This document shows positions 22,901 to 31,035 of a stretch of 32,685 bases of DNA, piece after piece (within the stretch, counting starts at the first letter, position 1; the number at the start of each line of letters is the position of its first letter). This DNA comes from JAPSGM01 sp036556985 (GTDB lineage Bacteria; Chloroflexota; Limnocylindria; QHBO01), in contig DATBIK010000018.1 of the NCBI GenBank assembly GCA_036556985.1, positions 1 through 32,685 on the forward strand, written 5' to 3'. A program made the position numbers and the translations under genes. Below the pieces are notes generated by a model. That model was not told the DNA's origin. It saw only the letters and a program-made list of their open reading frames with translations, and did not search any database.

Positions 22901-24880
22901 ATGACGACCCCACGCCACCCGGGCACGCCCGCAATCGTCGACGGCTCGGAGGCGATCGCCCACGTCGAGACGCGCATCAGCGAGGGTGCCTGTGCCTACC
23001 CGATCACCCCCTCGACGACGATGGCGGCCCTCTACCAGGCGGCGGTCGCCGACGGGCGCACGAACCTGTGGGGCACGCCGCTGCGCTTCCTGGAGCCGGA
23101 GTCGGAGCATTCGTCGGCATCCGCCGCCGAGGGTTTCGCGCTGGCCGGCGGCCGGGTCACGAACTTCACCGCCGGGCAGGGCCTGATCCTCATGAAGGAG
23201 GTCCTCTACGTCATCGCCGGCAAGCGGCTGCCCGCCGTCTTCCACGTCGGAGCGCGCGCGCTCACCAGCCAGGCGCTGAACATCCACGCCGGCCACGACG
23301 ACGTCATGGGCGTCGCCGATGCGGGCTGGGGCATCGTCTTCGCTCGCAACGCCCAGGAGGCCGCGGACCTCACCGCCATCGCGCGACGCGCGGCGGAGGA
23401 GGCGGAGACGCCGGTGCTCGTGTGCCAGGACGGATTCCTGACCACGCATACCCTGGAGAACGTGCGGCTGCCCGAGGACGAGCTGCTGCGGGCCTTCGTC
23501 GGCGACCCGCGCGATCGCCTGCGCGACCTGTTCGACCCCTCCGAGGCGCTGATGACCGGCGTCGTCGCCAACCAGGACAGCTACATGAAGGGACGCGTCG
23601 CGCAGCGTGACTTCGCGCGGCGCCTGGCGGTGGCCTTCGACTCCGCCTTCGCCGAATGGGCGGCCCAGACCGGGCGCGCCTACGGCCCGATCCAGCCCTA
23701 CCGCACCGAGGACGCCGAGTTCGTGCTCGTGGCGATGGGCTCCACCGCCGATACCGCCACCACCGTGGTCGACCACCTCCGTCGCCAGGGGCGCAGGGTC
23801 GGCTGCCTGACGCTGACCGTGTTCCGTCCCTTCCCGGCCGCCGCGCTGGCGGCCGCGCTCGGCAACGCCACCGCCGTGGCCGTGGTGGAGCGCACGGACG
23901 AGCCGCTCGCCGGCGACAACCCGCTGGCCCGCGAGCTGAAGGCCGCGGTGGCCGACATCGCCGCCGAGGGCACCCGCGTCCCGCGCGTGGTTGGCGCGTC
24001 CGCCGGCCTCGGGTCGCGCGACGTGTCCGCCGGCGACCTCGTGGCGGTCTTCGACTGGCTGGCCGATCCGGACGCGCTCCGCGAGCGGTCGCGCGCGGTG
24101 CTCGGCGTGGCGCACCCCGACGCCCTGCCGGTCGAGCCGCTCGAGCTGCGGCCGGCGGGGGCCTACTCGCTGCGCGGCCACTCCATCGGCGGCTTTGGCT
24201 CGGTGACCACCAACCGCCTGGTGGCGACCGTGGTTGCCGATCTGTTCGACCGCCACGTGCAGGCCTACCCGCGCTACGGCTCGGAGAAGAAGGGACTGCC
24301 GACGACGTACTACCTCACCATCGCGAGCGAGCCGATCCGCCAGCACGCCGAGCTGCGGCAGGTCGAGTTCGTGCCGATCCACGCCGCTTCGGCGTTCCGG
24401 CACGGAGCACCGCTGTCCGGCCTGGTGGACGGTGGCACGCTCTTCATGCAGACCCCGCTCACCGACCCCGACGAGATCTGGACCTCGATCCCGGCCGATG
24501 CCCGCAACGAGATCGTGGAGCGCCGGATCCGGGTCGCCGCGCTCGACACCGCCGACCTGGCCCGGGCCCACGCCCCGCGGCCAGACCTCGAGGTGCGGAT
24601 GCAGGGCGTGGCGCTGGTCGGGGTCTTCCTGCGCCTGGCGCCCTTCGCCGATGAGGCCGGCCTCGACCGCGCCGCGCTGCTGGAGGGGGTCCGGGCGCGC
24701 CTCGGCCGCTTCTTCGGGAAGCGGGGCGCACGCGTCGTCGACGCGAACCTGGCCGTCGTGGCCGCGGCGTACGACGGCGTCATCGACGTGACCGCGGCGC
24801 TCGAGCGCCGCACCGACCAGCCGGTGCCGCAGCTCGCGGGCGCGGAGCCGGTGCCACTTCTCGAGGAGGCGATCCGGTGA
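22901..24880 (+). CDS. pyruvate (2-oxoacid):ferredoxin oxidoreductase, fused alpha-gamma subunit
   Basis: 659 residues from the ATG at 22901; an in-frame ATG at 22874 would add nine. It contributes to oxidative decarboxylation of pyruvate to acetyl-CoA with reduction of ferredoxin. The alpha part (about 1-370) has the family entry motif GACAYPITPSTTMAALYQ, then SSASAAEGFALAGGRVTNFT and an extended substrate-domain LVCQDGFLTTHTLE; the gamma part (about 400-600) has RGHSIGGFGSVTTNRLVATV and GGTLFMQTPL. It lacks Fe-S motifs and TPP-binding residues, which lie in the partner at 25316. It overlaps the CBS gene by four bases (GTGA). The pairing and the YPFNPF/GCNT features of the partner favour pyruvate as substrate. 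Four palindromic operators lie upstream. Confidence 0.93.
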   Translation: MTTPRHPGTPAIVDGSEAIAHVETRISEGACAYPITPSTTMAALYQAAVADGRTNLWGTPLRFLEPESEHSSASAAEGFALAGGRVTNFTAGQGLILMKEVLYVIAGKRLPAVFHVGARALTSQALNIHAGHDDVMGVADAGWGIVFARNAQEAADLTAIARRAAEEAETPVLVCQDGFLTTHTLENVRLPEDELLRAFVGDPRDRLRDLFDPSEALMTGVVANQDSYMKGRVAQRDFARRLAVAFDSAFAEWAAQTGRAYGPIQPYRTEDAEFVLVAMGSTADTATTVVDHLRRQGRRVGCLTLTVFRPFPAAALAAALGNATAVAVVERTDEPLAGDNPLARELKAAVADIAAEGTRVPRVVGASAGLGSRDVSAGDLVAVFDWLADPDALRERSRAVLGVAHPDALPVEPLELRPAGAYSLRGHSIGGFGSVTTNRLVATVVADLFDRHVQAYPRYGSEKKGLPTTYYLTIASEPIRQHAELRQVEFVPIHAASAFRHGAPLSGLVDGGTLFMQTPLTDPDEIWTSIPADARNEIVERRIRVAALDTADLARAHAPRPDLEVRMQGVALVGVFLRLAPFADEAGLDRAALLEGVRARLGRFFGKRGARVVDANLAVVAAAYDGVIDVTAALERRTDQPVPQLAGAEPVPLLEEAIR

Positions 24881-25326
24881 CCATCGACGTTCCGAGCCCC
24901 AGCGTGGCCGAGCTCATGAGCATCGACCCCGTCACCATCGGCGCCGACGAGCCGGCGCATGCCGCCGAGAAGCGCATGGCGGAGCGCCGTGTGAGCGGTC
25001 TGCCGGTGGTCGACCGCGACGGCCACCTGGTGGGCGTCGTGAGCCAGACCGACATCGTCCGGGCCCATGCCTCCGGCCAGTCGCTCGAATCCTGGCCGGG
25101 CCTCGCGGTCCGCCATCTCATGACCGCGCCGGCGATCACGATCCGCATCGACGCGTCGCTCGTCGACGCCGCGCGCCGCATGGAGGACCGGCACGTCCAT
25201 CGGCTCGTCGTGGTGGCCTCCGACGATCGCACGCCGATCGGCGTCGTCTCGACCCTCGACCTCGTCGGCAGCCTGGCCGACTGCCTCGAGGCGCGCGAGG
25301 CACGGGAGCTGCGCGATGGCCGTTGA
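24877..25326 (+). CDS. CBS-pair protein embedded in the oxidoreductase operon
   Basis: 149 residues made almost wholly of two CBS motifs: VAELMSIDPVTIGADEPAHA through VVSQTDIVRAH, then VRHLMTAPAITIRIDASLVD through GVVSTLDLVGSL. CBS pairs bind adenosine nucleotides such as AMP, ATP or S-adenosylmethionine. It starts with GTG overlapping the alpha-gamma stop by four bases, and its own end overlaps the beta-subunit start by 11 bases. All three are therefore translationally coupled and probably made in fixed ratio. This position suggests an energy-charge-sensing regulatory subunit of the oxidoreductase; that role is inference. No other domain or signal peptide is present. Confidence 0.9.
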   Translation: MTIDVPSPSVAELMSIDPVTIGADEPAHAAEKRMAERRVSGLPVVDRDGHLVGVVSQTDIVRAHASGQSLESWPGLAVRHLMTAPAITIRIDASLVDAARRMEDRHVHRLVVVASDDRTPIGVVSTLDLVGSLADCLEAREARELRDGR

Positions 25327-26977
25327 CCTCGTCAAGGAGCCCGGCGAGCCGAAGGAGGCGCACGAGAGCCGCCTGGCCGCCGTCCTGCCGCTGTTCGACG
25401 TGGAGGCCTACGTCGACGACTTCAACCGTGGCATCGTGCCGGCCTACCAGCGCGGCTCAGCCGACGCGGGGCTTCCCGCCGACGCCGGCGTGGCGCGCAG
25501 CATCATCCCGCCGGGCACCGCGGCGGTCCGCGACTTCAGCCACCTCGCGCCCCAGATCCCCGAGCTCGACGCGGCGAAGTGCGTCGGCTGCATGGCCTGT
25601 GTCAGCGCGTGCCCCGACACCGCCATCCTGGGCGTTGCCGTTCCCGAGCCGCAGCTGGCGGGCGCCATCGGCGCCTTCGCCGAAGGACAGCCCGACCCGG
25701 AGCTCGCCACGCGGACGGCGGGTGAGCACTTCGTGCGGACGACGAAGTACGCGGACGTTCCGGCCAAGCGCGGCCTGGAGCCGGCGCAGTTCGGCATCTT
25801 CGTGGACCCGGTCCACTGCAAGGGCTGCGCGGAGTGCGTCGAGGTCTGCAGCGCGCTCGGCCACGATGCGCTGCGGATGATCGACAAGGTCGCGCAGGAG
25901 GCCTCCGGCGAGGCCACCCTGGACCGATACGCCCGCGACATCGGCTTCTTCCGCTCGCTGCCGCCGACGCCGCCGGAGTACCGCAACGAGAAGGCGCTCG
26001 CCGACCTCATGCTCGGCGAGCACGCCCTCGGCTACGTGGGTGGCGCGGGCTCCTGCGCCGGCTGCGGCGAGGCGACCGCGGTGCGGATGCTCGTCGCCGC
26101 CACGCGCCAGGTGCACGGGCCGGAATCGATGGGCATCGTGGCGGCCACCGGCTGCAACACGGTCTACGGCAGCACCTACCCGTTCAACCCGTTCCAGGTG
26201 CCGTGGACGAACTCGCTGTTCGAGAACGCCCCGGCCGACGCGCTCGGCATCCGCCAGCGCTGGGACCAGGCCGGCCACCCCGATCGCCGGCTGTGGGTCC
26301 TCGGCGGCGACGGCGCGATGTACGACATCGGCTTCCAGGCCCTGTCCCGCATGGTCGCCTCAGGGACCGATGTGAAGGCGATGGTGCTCGACACGCAGGT
26401 GTACTCGAACACCGGCGGACAGGCGTCGACCGCCAGCTTCGGCGGCCAGGTCACGAAGCTGTCCGCCTACGGCAAGGACCTCCACGGGCGGCCGGAGCGG
26501 CGCAAGGAGCTGGGGCGCATCCTCATCGGCCATGGCGACGTCTACGTCGCGCAGACCACGCCGGCGCACCTCAACCACTTCTACCGGGCGGTGATGGACG
26601 CCAACGAGTACCCCGGTCCCGCCGTGATCATCGTCTACACGCCCTGCCAGCCGGAGCACGGCATCGCCGACGACGCGTCGACGCGGCAGGCGAAGCTGGC
26701 GGTGCAGAACCGCGCTTTCCCGCTGTTCACCTACGACCCGCGGCGTGGCGAGACGATCGCCGAGCGACTCAGCCTGCAGGGCAACCCGGCCCTGCGCGAG
26801 GACTGGTTCTCCGCCCCCGACGGCTCGGTCCAGGACTTCCTGGCCTTCGCCCGCACCGAGGGCCGTTTCGCGCCCCACTTCGCCGCCGACGGTTCGCCGA
26901 GCGCCGAGATCCAGGCCACCCAGGCGGATCGGCTGGCGAACTGGCGCACGCTCCAGGAGCTCGCCGGCCTGCGCTGA
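25316..26977 (+). CDS. pyruvate (2-oxoacid):ferredoxin oxidoreductase, delta-beta subunit
   Basis: 553 residues. The N-terminal ferredoxin-like part has two 4Fe-4S motifs, CVGCMACVSACP (Cys89, 92, 95, 99) and CKGCAECVEVC (Cys168, 171, 174, 178). The beta part carries a third, proximal-cluster set of cysteines in GSCAGCGE, AATGCNT and YTPCQPEHG, as in one-chain pyruvate:ferredoxin oxidoreductases, and the TPP motif GGDGAMYDIG followed by YSNTGGQAS. The alpha-gamma chain two genes upstream completes the enzyme, which makes acetyl-CoA, CO2 and reduced ferredoxin. The split into alpha-gamma and delta-beta chains with a CBS gene between them is the unusual point. Its start overlaps the CBS gene. 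Confidence 0.94.
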   Translation: MAVDLVKEPGEPKEAHESRLAAVLPLFDVEAYVDDFNRGIVPAYQRGSADAGLPADAGVARSIIPPGTAAVRDFSHLAPQIPELDAAKCVGCMACVSACPDTAILGVAVPEPQLAGAIGAFAEGQPDPELATRTAGEHFVRTTKYADVPAKRGLEPAQFGIFVDPVHCKGCAECVEVCSALGHDALRMIDKVAQEASGEATLDRYARDIGFFRSLPPTPPEYRNEKALADLMLGEHALGYVGGAGSCAGCGEATAVRMLVAATRQVHGPESMGIVAATGCNTVYGSTYPFNPFQVPWTNSLFENAPADALGIRQRWDQAGHPDRRLWVLGGDGAMYDIGFQALSRMVASGTDVKAMVLDTQVYSNTGGQASTASFGGQVTKLSAYGKDLHGRPERRKELGRILIGHGDVYVAQTTPAHLNHFYRAVMDANEYPGPAVIIVYTPCQPEHGIADDASTRQAKLAVQNRAFPLFTYDPRRGETIAERLSLQGNPALREDWFSAPDGSVQDFLAFARTEGRFAPHFAADGSPSAEIQATQADRLANWRTLQELAGLR

Positions 26978-27028
26978 CCCTTGGCGGGGTCGATTGGCGG
27001 TGCCGCGGTCCCGCTGCGACGTGCCAAA

Positions 27029-27057
27029 TTGACCACCCTGTGGTGACATCGATCAAG
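27029..27057 (+). promoter_or_regulatory. phosphoketolase operator C1 (TTGACCA-N5-TGGTGA-N-ATCGATCA)
   Basis: Plus-strand copy of a 29-base element, 24 of 29 bases identical to C3 read on the other strand. Its core dyad is TGACCA-N5-TGGTGA (one mismatch); GTGA-N6-TCAA inside it also resembles a CRP/FNR-family half-match. Centre at 27038. Confidence 0.65.
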
Positions 27058-27068
27058 AAACGCCCGGA

Positions 27069-27097
27069 TCCTCGCGATCTGACCAGCCGGTGGTCAA
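27069..27097 (-). promoter_or_regulatory. phosphoketolase operator C2 (TGACCA-N5-TGGTCA)
   Basis: Perfect 6-bp arms. Read on the minus strand it begins TTGACCACC and keeps the trailing ATCG at the same offset as C1 and C3. Centre at 27088, 50 bp from C1. Confidence 0.7.
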
Positions 27098-27141
27098 TTC
27101 TGGGGTAGAAACGGCCGAAATCGAGCCTCCGCGGCCGACAT

Positions 27142-27170
27142 CGTGATCGATATCACCACCCGCTGGTCAA
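27142..27170 (-). promoter_or_regulatory. phosphoketolase operator C3 (inverted copy of C1)
   Basis: Minus-strand TTGACCA-N5-TGGTGA-T-ATCGATCA. It includes GTGA-N6-TCAC (27143-27156), a full CRP/FNR-like dyad. Centre at 27161, 73 bp from C2. Confidence 0.65.
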
Positions 27171-27236
27171 CGACAACATCACCACCGCCCGGCAGAGCAG
27201 AAGGTCACGCCGCAGCACTGATGGGAGAATGGCAGC

Positions 27237-29597
27237 ATGGCAACCACGAGGCTTGGCAAGGACGACCTGCGACGGATCGACGCCTGGTGGCGTGCGGCGA
27301 ACTACCTGTCGGTGGGGCAGATCTACCTGCTGGACAACCCGCTCCTGCGCGAGCCGCTGCGGGCGGAGCACGTGAAGCCGCGCCTGCTCGGCCACTTCGG
27401 GACGGTGCCCGGTCTCACGCTCCTCTACGCGCACCTCAACCGTGCCATCCGGGAGCGCGACCTGAACGCGATCTACATCACCGGCCCCGGGCACGGCGGC
27501 CCCGGCCTGGTGGCGGCGGCCTACCTGGAGGGAACCTACAGCGAGGTGTACCCGGCAATCAGCCGCGACGCCGAGGGCCTGCGCAACCTCTTCCGCCAGT
27601 TCAGCTTCCCCGGCGGCATCCCGTCGCACGTGGCCCCGGAGACGCCGGGCTCGATCCACGAGGGCGGCGAGCTGGGGTACGCGCTGTCCCACGCCTACGG
27701 CGCGGCCTTCGACAACCCGGACCTGGTGGTGGCCTGCGTCATCGGCGACGGCGAGGCCGAGACCGGGCCGCTGGCCGGCAGCTGGCAGGCGAACAAGTTC
27801 GTCGACCCGCGGACCGATGGCGCGGTGCTGCCCATCCTGCACCTGAACGGCTACAAGATCGCGAACCCCACCGTCCTGGCCCGGATCCCGACCGACGAGC
27901 TCCTCGCCCTCATGCGCGGGCACGGGCATCGGCCCATCCTGGTGGCGGGAGAGGACCCGGAGCGGGTGCACCGCGACCTGGGCGCGGCCATGGACGACGC
28001 CCTGGACGACATCGCCGACATCCAGCGGCGGGCGCGGACCTCGCGCACGCCCATCCAGCGACCGGCCTGGCCGATGATCATCCTGCGCACGCCGAAGGGC
28101 TGGACTGGCCCGGAGAGCGTTGACGGCAAGCCGGTCGAGGACACGTGGCGCTCGCACCAGGTGCCGATGACCGACGTGCGCACCAACCCGAAGCACCTGG
28201 CGCTCCTCGAGCGCTGGATGCGCTCGTATCGGCCCGACGAGCTCTTCGACGCCGAGGGCAGGCTCGTCCCGGAGGTCGCGGAGCTGGCGCCCACGGGAGA
28301 GCGGCGCATGAGCGCGAACCCGCACGCCAACGGCGGGCTGCTGCTCAAGGACCTGCTGCTGCCGGACTTCCGCAACTACGCGGTCGATGTCACATCGCCG
28401 GCGACGAGCAGCGCGGAGGCGACCCGCGTGCTCGGCACCTTCCTCCGCGACGTGGTGCGGCGCAACCCGGACAACTTTCGGATCGTGGGGCCGGACGAGA
28501 CGGAGTCGAACCGGCTGGGGACGGTGTACGAGGCCACCGACAAGCAGTGGGCCGCCGAGACGCTCCCGGTCGACGAGCACCTCGCTCGCGAGGGGCAGGT
28601 CATGGAGGTCCTCTCCGAGCACCTGTGCCAGGGCTGGCTGGAGGGCTACCTGCTCACCGGGCGGCACGGCCTGTTCAGCTGCTACGAGGCCTTCATCCAC
28701 CTCGTCGACTCGATGTTCAACCAGCACGCCAAGTGGCTGAAGACGACCAGCGACATCCCCTGGCGGCGGCCGATCGCCAGCCTCAACTACCTGCTGTCGA
28801 GCCATGTCTGGCGGCAGGACCACAACGGCTTCAGCCACCAGGACCCCGGCTTCATCGACCACGTCGTGAACAAGAAGGCGGAGATCATCCGCGTCTACCT
28901 GCCGCCGGACGCGAACTGCCTGCTGTCCGTGGCCGACCACTGCCTGCGCAGCCGGCACTACGTGAACGTGATCGTCGCCGGCAAGCAGCCGGCGCTCAAC
29001 TACCTGTCGATGGACGAGGCGGTGCTGCACTGCACCCGCGGCGTCGGCATCTGGGACTGGGCGGGCACCGATGACGGTGGCGAGCCGGACGTGGTCCTCG
29101 CCTGCGCGGGCGACATCCCGACCCTGGAGACGCTCGCCGCCGCCGATCTCCTGCGCCGGCACCTTCCCGACCTGCGGGTGCGGGTCGTCAACGTCGTCGA
29201 CCTCATGCGCCTCCAGGACGAGAGCCAGCACCCCCACGGCATGCCGGCCAGCGAGTTCGACGCGCTCTTCACCACCGACCGGCCGATCATCTTCGCCTAC
29301 CACGGCTACCCGTGGCTCATCCATCGGCTCATGTACCGGCGCACCGGCCACGCCAACCTGCACGTGCGCGGCTACAAGGAAGAGGGCACCACCACCACGC
29401 CCTTCGACATGGTCATGCTCAACGACCTGGACCGATTCCACCTCGTCATCGACGTCATCGACCGCGTGCCGGGGCTCGGGGAGCGGGCCGCCCACCTGCG
29501 CCAGGAGATGGTCGACCGGCGCATCGCGGCGCGCACCTTCACCCGTGACCATGGCGAGGACGACCCGGAGATCCGCGACTGGACCTGGCCGGGCTAG
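27237..29597 (+). CDS. xfp: D-xylulose 5-phosphate/D-fructose 6-phosphate phosphoketolase
   Basis: 786 residues, the family's normal size. It cleaves xylulose 5-phosphate (and often fructose 6-phosphate) with phosphate to acetyl-phosphate plus a triose or tetrose phosphate, using TPP. Typical blocks are YITGPGHGGPGLVAAAYLEG (catalytic His near 85), PGSIHEGGELGYALSHA, the TPP/Mg motif GDGEAETGPLAGSW (about 170-183) and the C-terminal TTTPFDMVMLNDLDRFHL. The ATG at 27237 has GGGAG nine bases upstream. Acetate kinase follows nine bases after the stop, so acetyl-phosphate can be turned directly into acetate and ATP. Three operator copies lie upstream. Confidence 0.97.
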   Translation: MATTRLGKDDLRRIDAWWRAANYLSVGQIYLLDNPLLREPLRAEHVKPRLLGHFGTVPGLTLLYAHLNRAIRERDLNAIYITGPGHGGPGLVAAAYLEGTYSEVYPAISRDAEGLRNLFRQFSFPGGIPSHVAPETPGSIHEGGELGYALSHAYGAAFDNPDLVVACVIGDGEAETGPLAGSWQANKFVDPRTDGAVLPILHLNGYKIANPTVLARIPTDELLALMRGHGHRPILVAGEDPERVHRDLGAAMDDALDDIADIQRRARTSRTPIQRPAWPMIILRTPKGWTGPESVDGKPVEDTWRSHQVPMTDVRTNPKHLALLERWMRSYRPDELFDAEGRLVPEVAELAPTGERRMSANPHANGGLLLKDLLLPDFRNYAVDVTSPATSSAEATRVLGTFLRDVVRRNPDNFRIVGPDETESNRLGTVYEATDKQWAAETLPVDEHLAREGQVMEVLSEHLCQGWLEGYLLTGRHGLFSCYEAFIHLVDSMFNQHAKWLKTTSDIPWRRPIASLNYLLSSHVWRQDHNGFSHQDPGFIDHVVNKKAEIIRVYLPPDANCLLSVADHCLRSRHYVNVIVAGKQPALNYLSMDEAVLHCTRGVGIWDWAGTDDGGEPDVVLACAGDIPTLETLAAADLLRRHLPDLRVRVVNVVDLMRLQDESQHPHGMPASEFDALFTTDRPIIFAYHGYPWLIHRLMYRRTGHANLHVRGYKEEGTTTTPFDMVMLNDLDRFHLVIDVIDRVPGLGERAAHLRQEMVDRRIAARTFTRDHGEDDPEIRDWTWPG

Positions 29598-29606
29598 GCC
29601 GCGCCG

Positions 29607-30701
29607 ATGCGGATCCTCGTCCTCAACGCCGGCTCCAGCTCGCTGAAGACGAGCCTCGTCGGCGAGCCCGGCGACGTGACCGTCTCGCGCAGCGAGCTGC
29701 AGCGTCCCGCCCACGCCGGATGGACCGATGCGCTCCGCGCGGCGTTGGCCGATGCCGGTCGCGTGGACGCCATCGGGCACCGCGTCGTCCACGGCGGTGA
29801 GCGCCACGTGACGCCGCTGCTGCTCACCGAGCGCGTGCTGGCCGACCTCGACGAGCTGCGCGACCTCGCCCCGCTCCACAACGGGCCGGCGCTGGAGGTG
29901 ATCGAGTCGGCGCGCGACGCCTTCCCCGACCTGCCGCAGGTCGCCTGCTTCGACACCTCTTTCCACGCCACGCTGGACCGTGCCGCGCGGACGTACCCGC
30001 TCCCCTGGGAGTGGACTCGCGACTGGGGGCTGCGGCGCTACGGGTTCCACGGCCTGTCGGTGGCGTGGGCCGCCGAGCGTGCGGCGGTCCTCCTCGAGCG
30101 GCCGCCGGCCGAGCTCGGGATGGTGGTCGCCCACCTCGGCAGCGGATGCTCGGTGACGGCCGTCCAGGGTGGGCGCTCGGTCGACACCTCGATGGGCATG
30201 ACGCCGCTCGAGGGACTGATGATGGGGACCCGTTCCGGTTCCGTGGACCCCGGCCTCCTGCTCGAGCTGCTCGACGACCGCCGCGTGGCGCTCGACGAGC
30301 TGCGGCATGCGCTCCAGTCCCGCTCCGGCCTGCTCGGCGTCTCGGGGGTCAGCGCCGACGTGCGCCGCCTGGCCTCCGCGGCGGCCGGCGGCGACGAGCG
30401 CGCCGAGCTCGCGCTCGAGCTCTTCGTGCGGCGCGCGGCGGCCGGGGTGGCGGCGGCTGCCACCGCCCTCGCCCGGTTGGACGCGCTCGTCTTCACCGGC
30501 GGGGTCGGCGAGCACGCCGGGCCGCTGCGCTCGGCGATCTGCGCCCGCCTCCGTACGCTCGACGTGCCGGCCGTCCTGAACCCGCAGTCGGAGGAGCCGG
30601 ACGAGGTGCTGAGCCTGCCCGGCTCGCCGGTGGCCGTCCTGCGCGTCGAGGCCCGCGAGGACCTCGTCATCGCCCGCGAGGTGGAGCGCCTCCTCGCCTG
30701 A
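29607..30701 (+). CDS. ackA: acetate kinase (compact form)
   Basis: 364 residues, about 35 shorter than typical acetate kinases. It transfers phosphate between acetyl-phosphate and ADP. Conserved elements are present: MRILVLNAGSSSLK (Asn7 region), HRVVHGGERH, the catalytic Asp/Arg regions FDTSFHATL and MMGTRSGSVDPG, YGFHGLSVAWAAERAA where most relatives have GLSHxYV, FTGGVGEHAG and a C-terminal AREDLVIAREVERLL. The missing length is mainly in the N-terminal domain loop and the middle helices, as in other phosphoketolase-linked forms. It is translated from an ATG nine bases after xfp, without a clear ribosome binding site, and probably relies on coupling to that gene. Confidence 0.93.
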   Translation: MRILVLNAGSSSLKTSLVGEPGDVTVSRSELQRPAHAGWTDALRAALADAGRVDAIGHRVVHGGERHVTPLLLTERVLADLDELRDLAPLHNGPALEVIESARDAFPDLPQVACFDTSFHATLDRAARTYPLPWEWTRDWGLRRYGFHGLSVAWAAERAAVLLERPPAELGMVVAHLGSGCSVTAVQGGRSVDTSMGMTPLEGLMMGTRSGSVDPGLLLELLDDRRVALDELRHALQSRSGLLGVSGVSADVRRLASAAAGGDERAELALELFVRRAAAGVAAAATALARLDALVFTGGVGEHAGPLRSAICARLRTLDVPAVLNPQSEEPDEVLSLPGSPVAVLRVEAREDLVIAREVERLLA

Positions 30702-30728
30702 TCGGCGCCGCCCTCAGCGGTCCTCCAG

Positions 30729-30744
30729 TGCCGATGTATCGGCA
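30729..30744. promoter_or_regulatory. operator array B, site 1 (TGCCGAT-GT-ATCGGCA)
   Basis: Perfect 7-bp arms around GT, followed by C. First of four sites before the ArsR/Dsr/Tus operon; 51 bp from site 2, the same as in array A. Confidence 0.85.
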
Positions 30745-30781
30745 CGGATCGCGCCGGAGAGCGGATTGGGGCGTCATCTGA

Positions 30782-30793
30782 CCGATCTATCGG
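30782..30793. promoter_or_regulatory. operator array B, site 2 (CCGATCTATCGG)
   Basis: Identical to array A site 2 over CCGATCTATCGGCACACCG. It is 64 bp from site 3, again as in array A. Confidence 0.85.
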
Positions 30794-30845
30794 CACACCG
30801 TGCGCACGAGCGGCGCCCCCGGGCGCGCGTCACGCTCCCCACCCA

Positions 30846-30857
30846 CCGATAGATCGG
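30846..30857. promoter_or_regulatory. operator array B, site 3 (CCGATAGATCGG)
   Basis: Arms extend to ACCGAT/ATCGGT, perfect 6 bp, centre AG. It is 52 bp from site 4. Confidence 0.85.
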
Positions 30858-30895
30858 TAGTTTTCGCGCCGGAACCTGCGGCCGGGCCCCACACG

Positions 30896-30911
30896 TACCG
30901 ATAGAACGGTA
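30896..30911. promoter_or_regulatory. operator array B, site 4 (TACCGAT-AG-AACGGTA)
   Basis: 7-bp arms with one mismatch, centre AG. Closest site to the ArsR gene, 137 bases before its start. Confidence 0.8.
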
Positions 30912-30945
30912 TGACGCACCCCCGGTCGGCGCAGAGCGCCATCGG

Positions 30946-30973
30946 CGGCCGGGGCCGGATGTCACCCCGGCCG
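30946..30973 (+). other. GC-rich stem-loop in the ArsR leader region
   Basis: CGGCCGGGG and CCCCGGCCG form a perfect 9-bp stem with a 10-base loop. It could be an attenuator-like hairpin or a chance dyad. The remainder of 30912-31035 holds two adjacent TGCGCA palindromes (31015-31020 and 31023-31028) and no gene. Confidence 0.35.
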
Positions 30974-31035
30974 ACGGCCGAACGGCCCTGCCGCACAGCG
31001 ACCGACGGCACTGATGCGCAGATGCGCATGTGACC

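Noticed and set aside
27153..30515. 1120-codon open frame on the minus strand opposite xfp and ackA
   Set aside because: Same low-complexity His/Arg/Val composition and no recognisable domain; xfp and ackA on the plus strand are intact enzymes.
22455..30911. Could the CCGAT-NN-ATCGG copies be a CRISPR array or transposon ends?
   Set aside because: Repeats are 12-16 bp palindromes at unequal spacing (50-64 bp), there are no cas or transposase genes, and no target-site duplications are visible.
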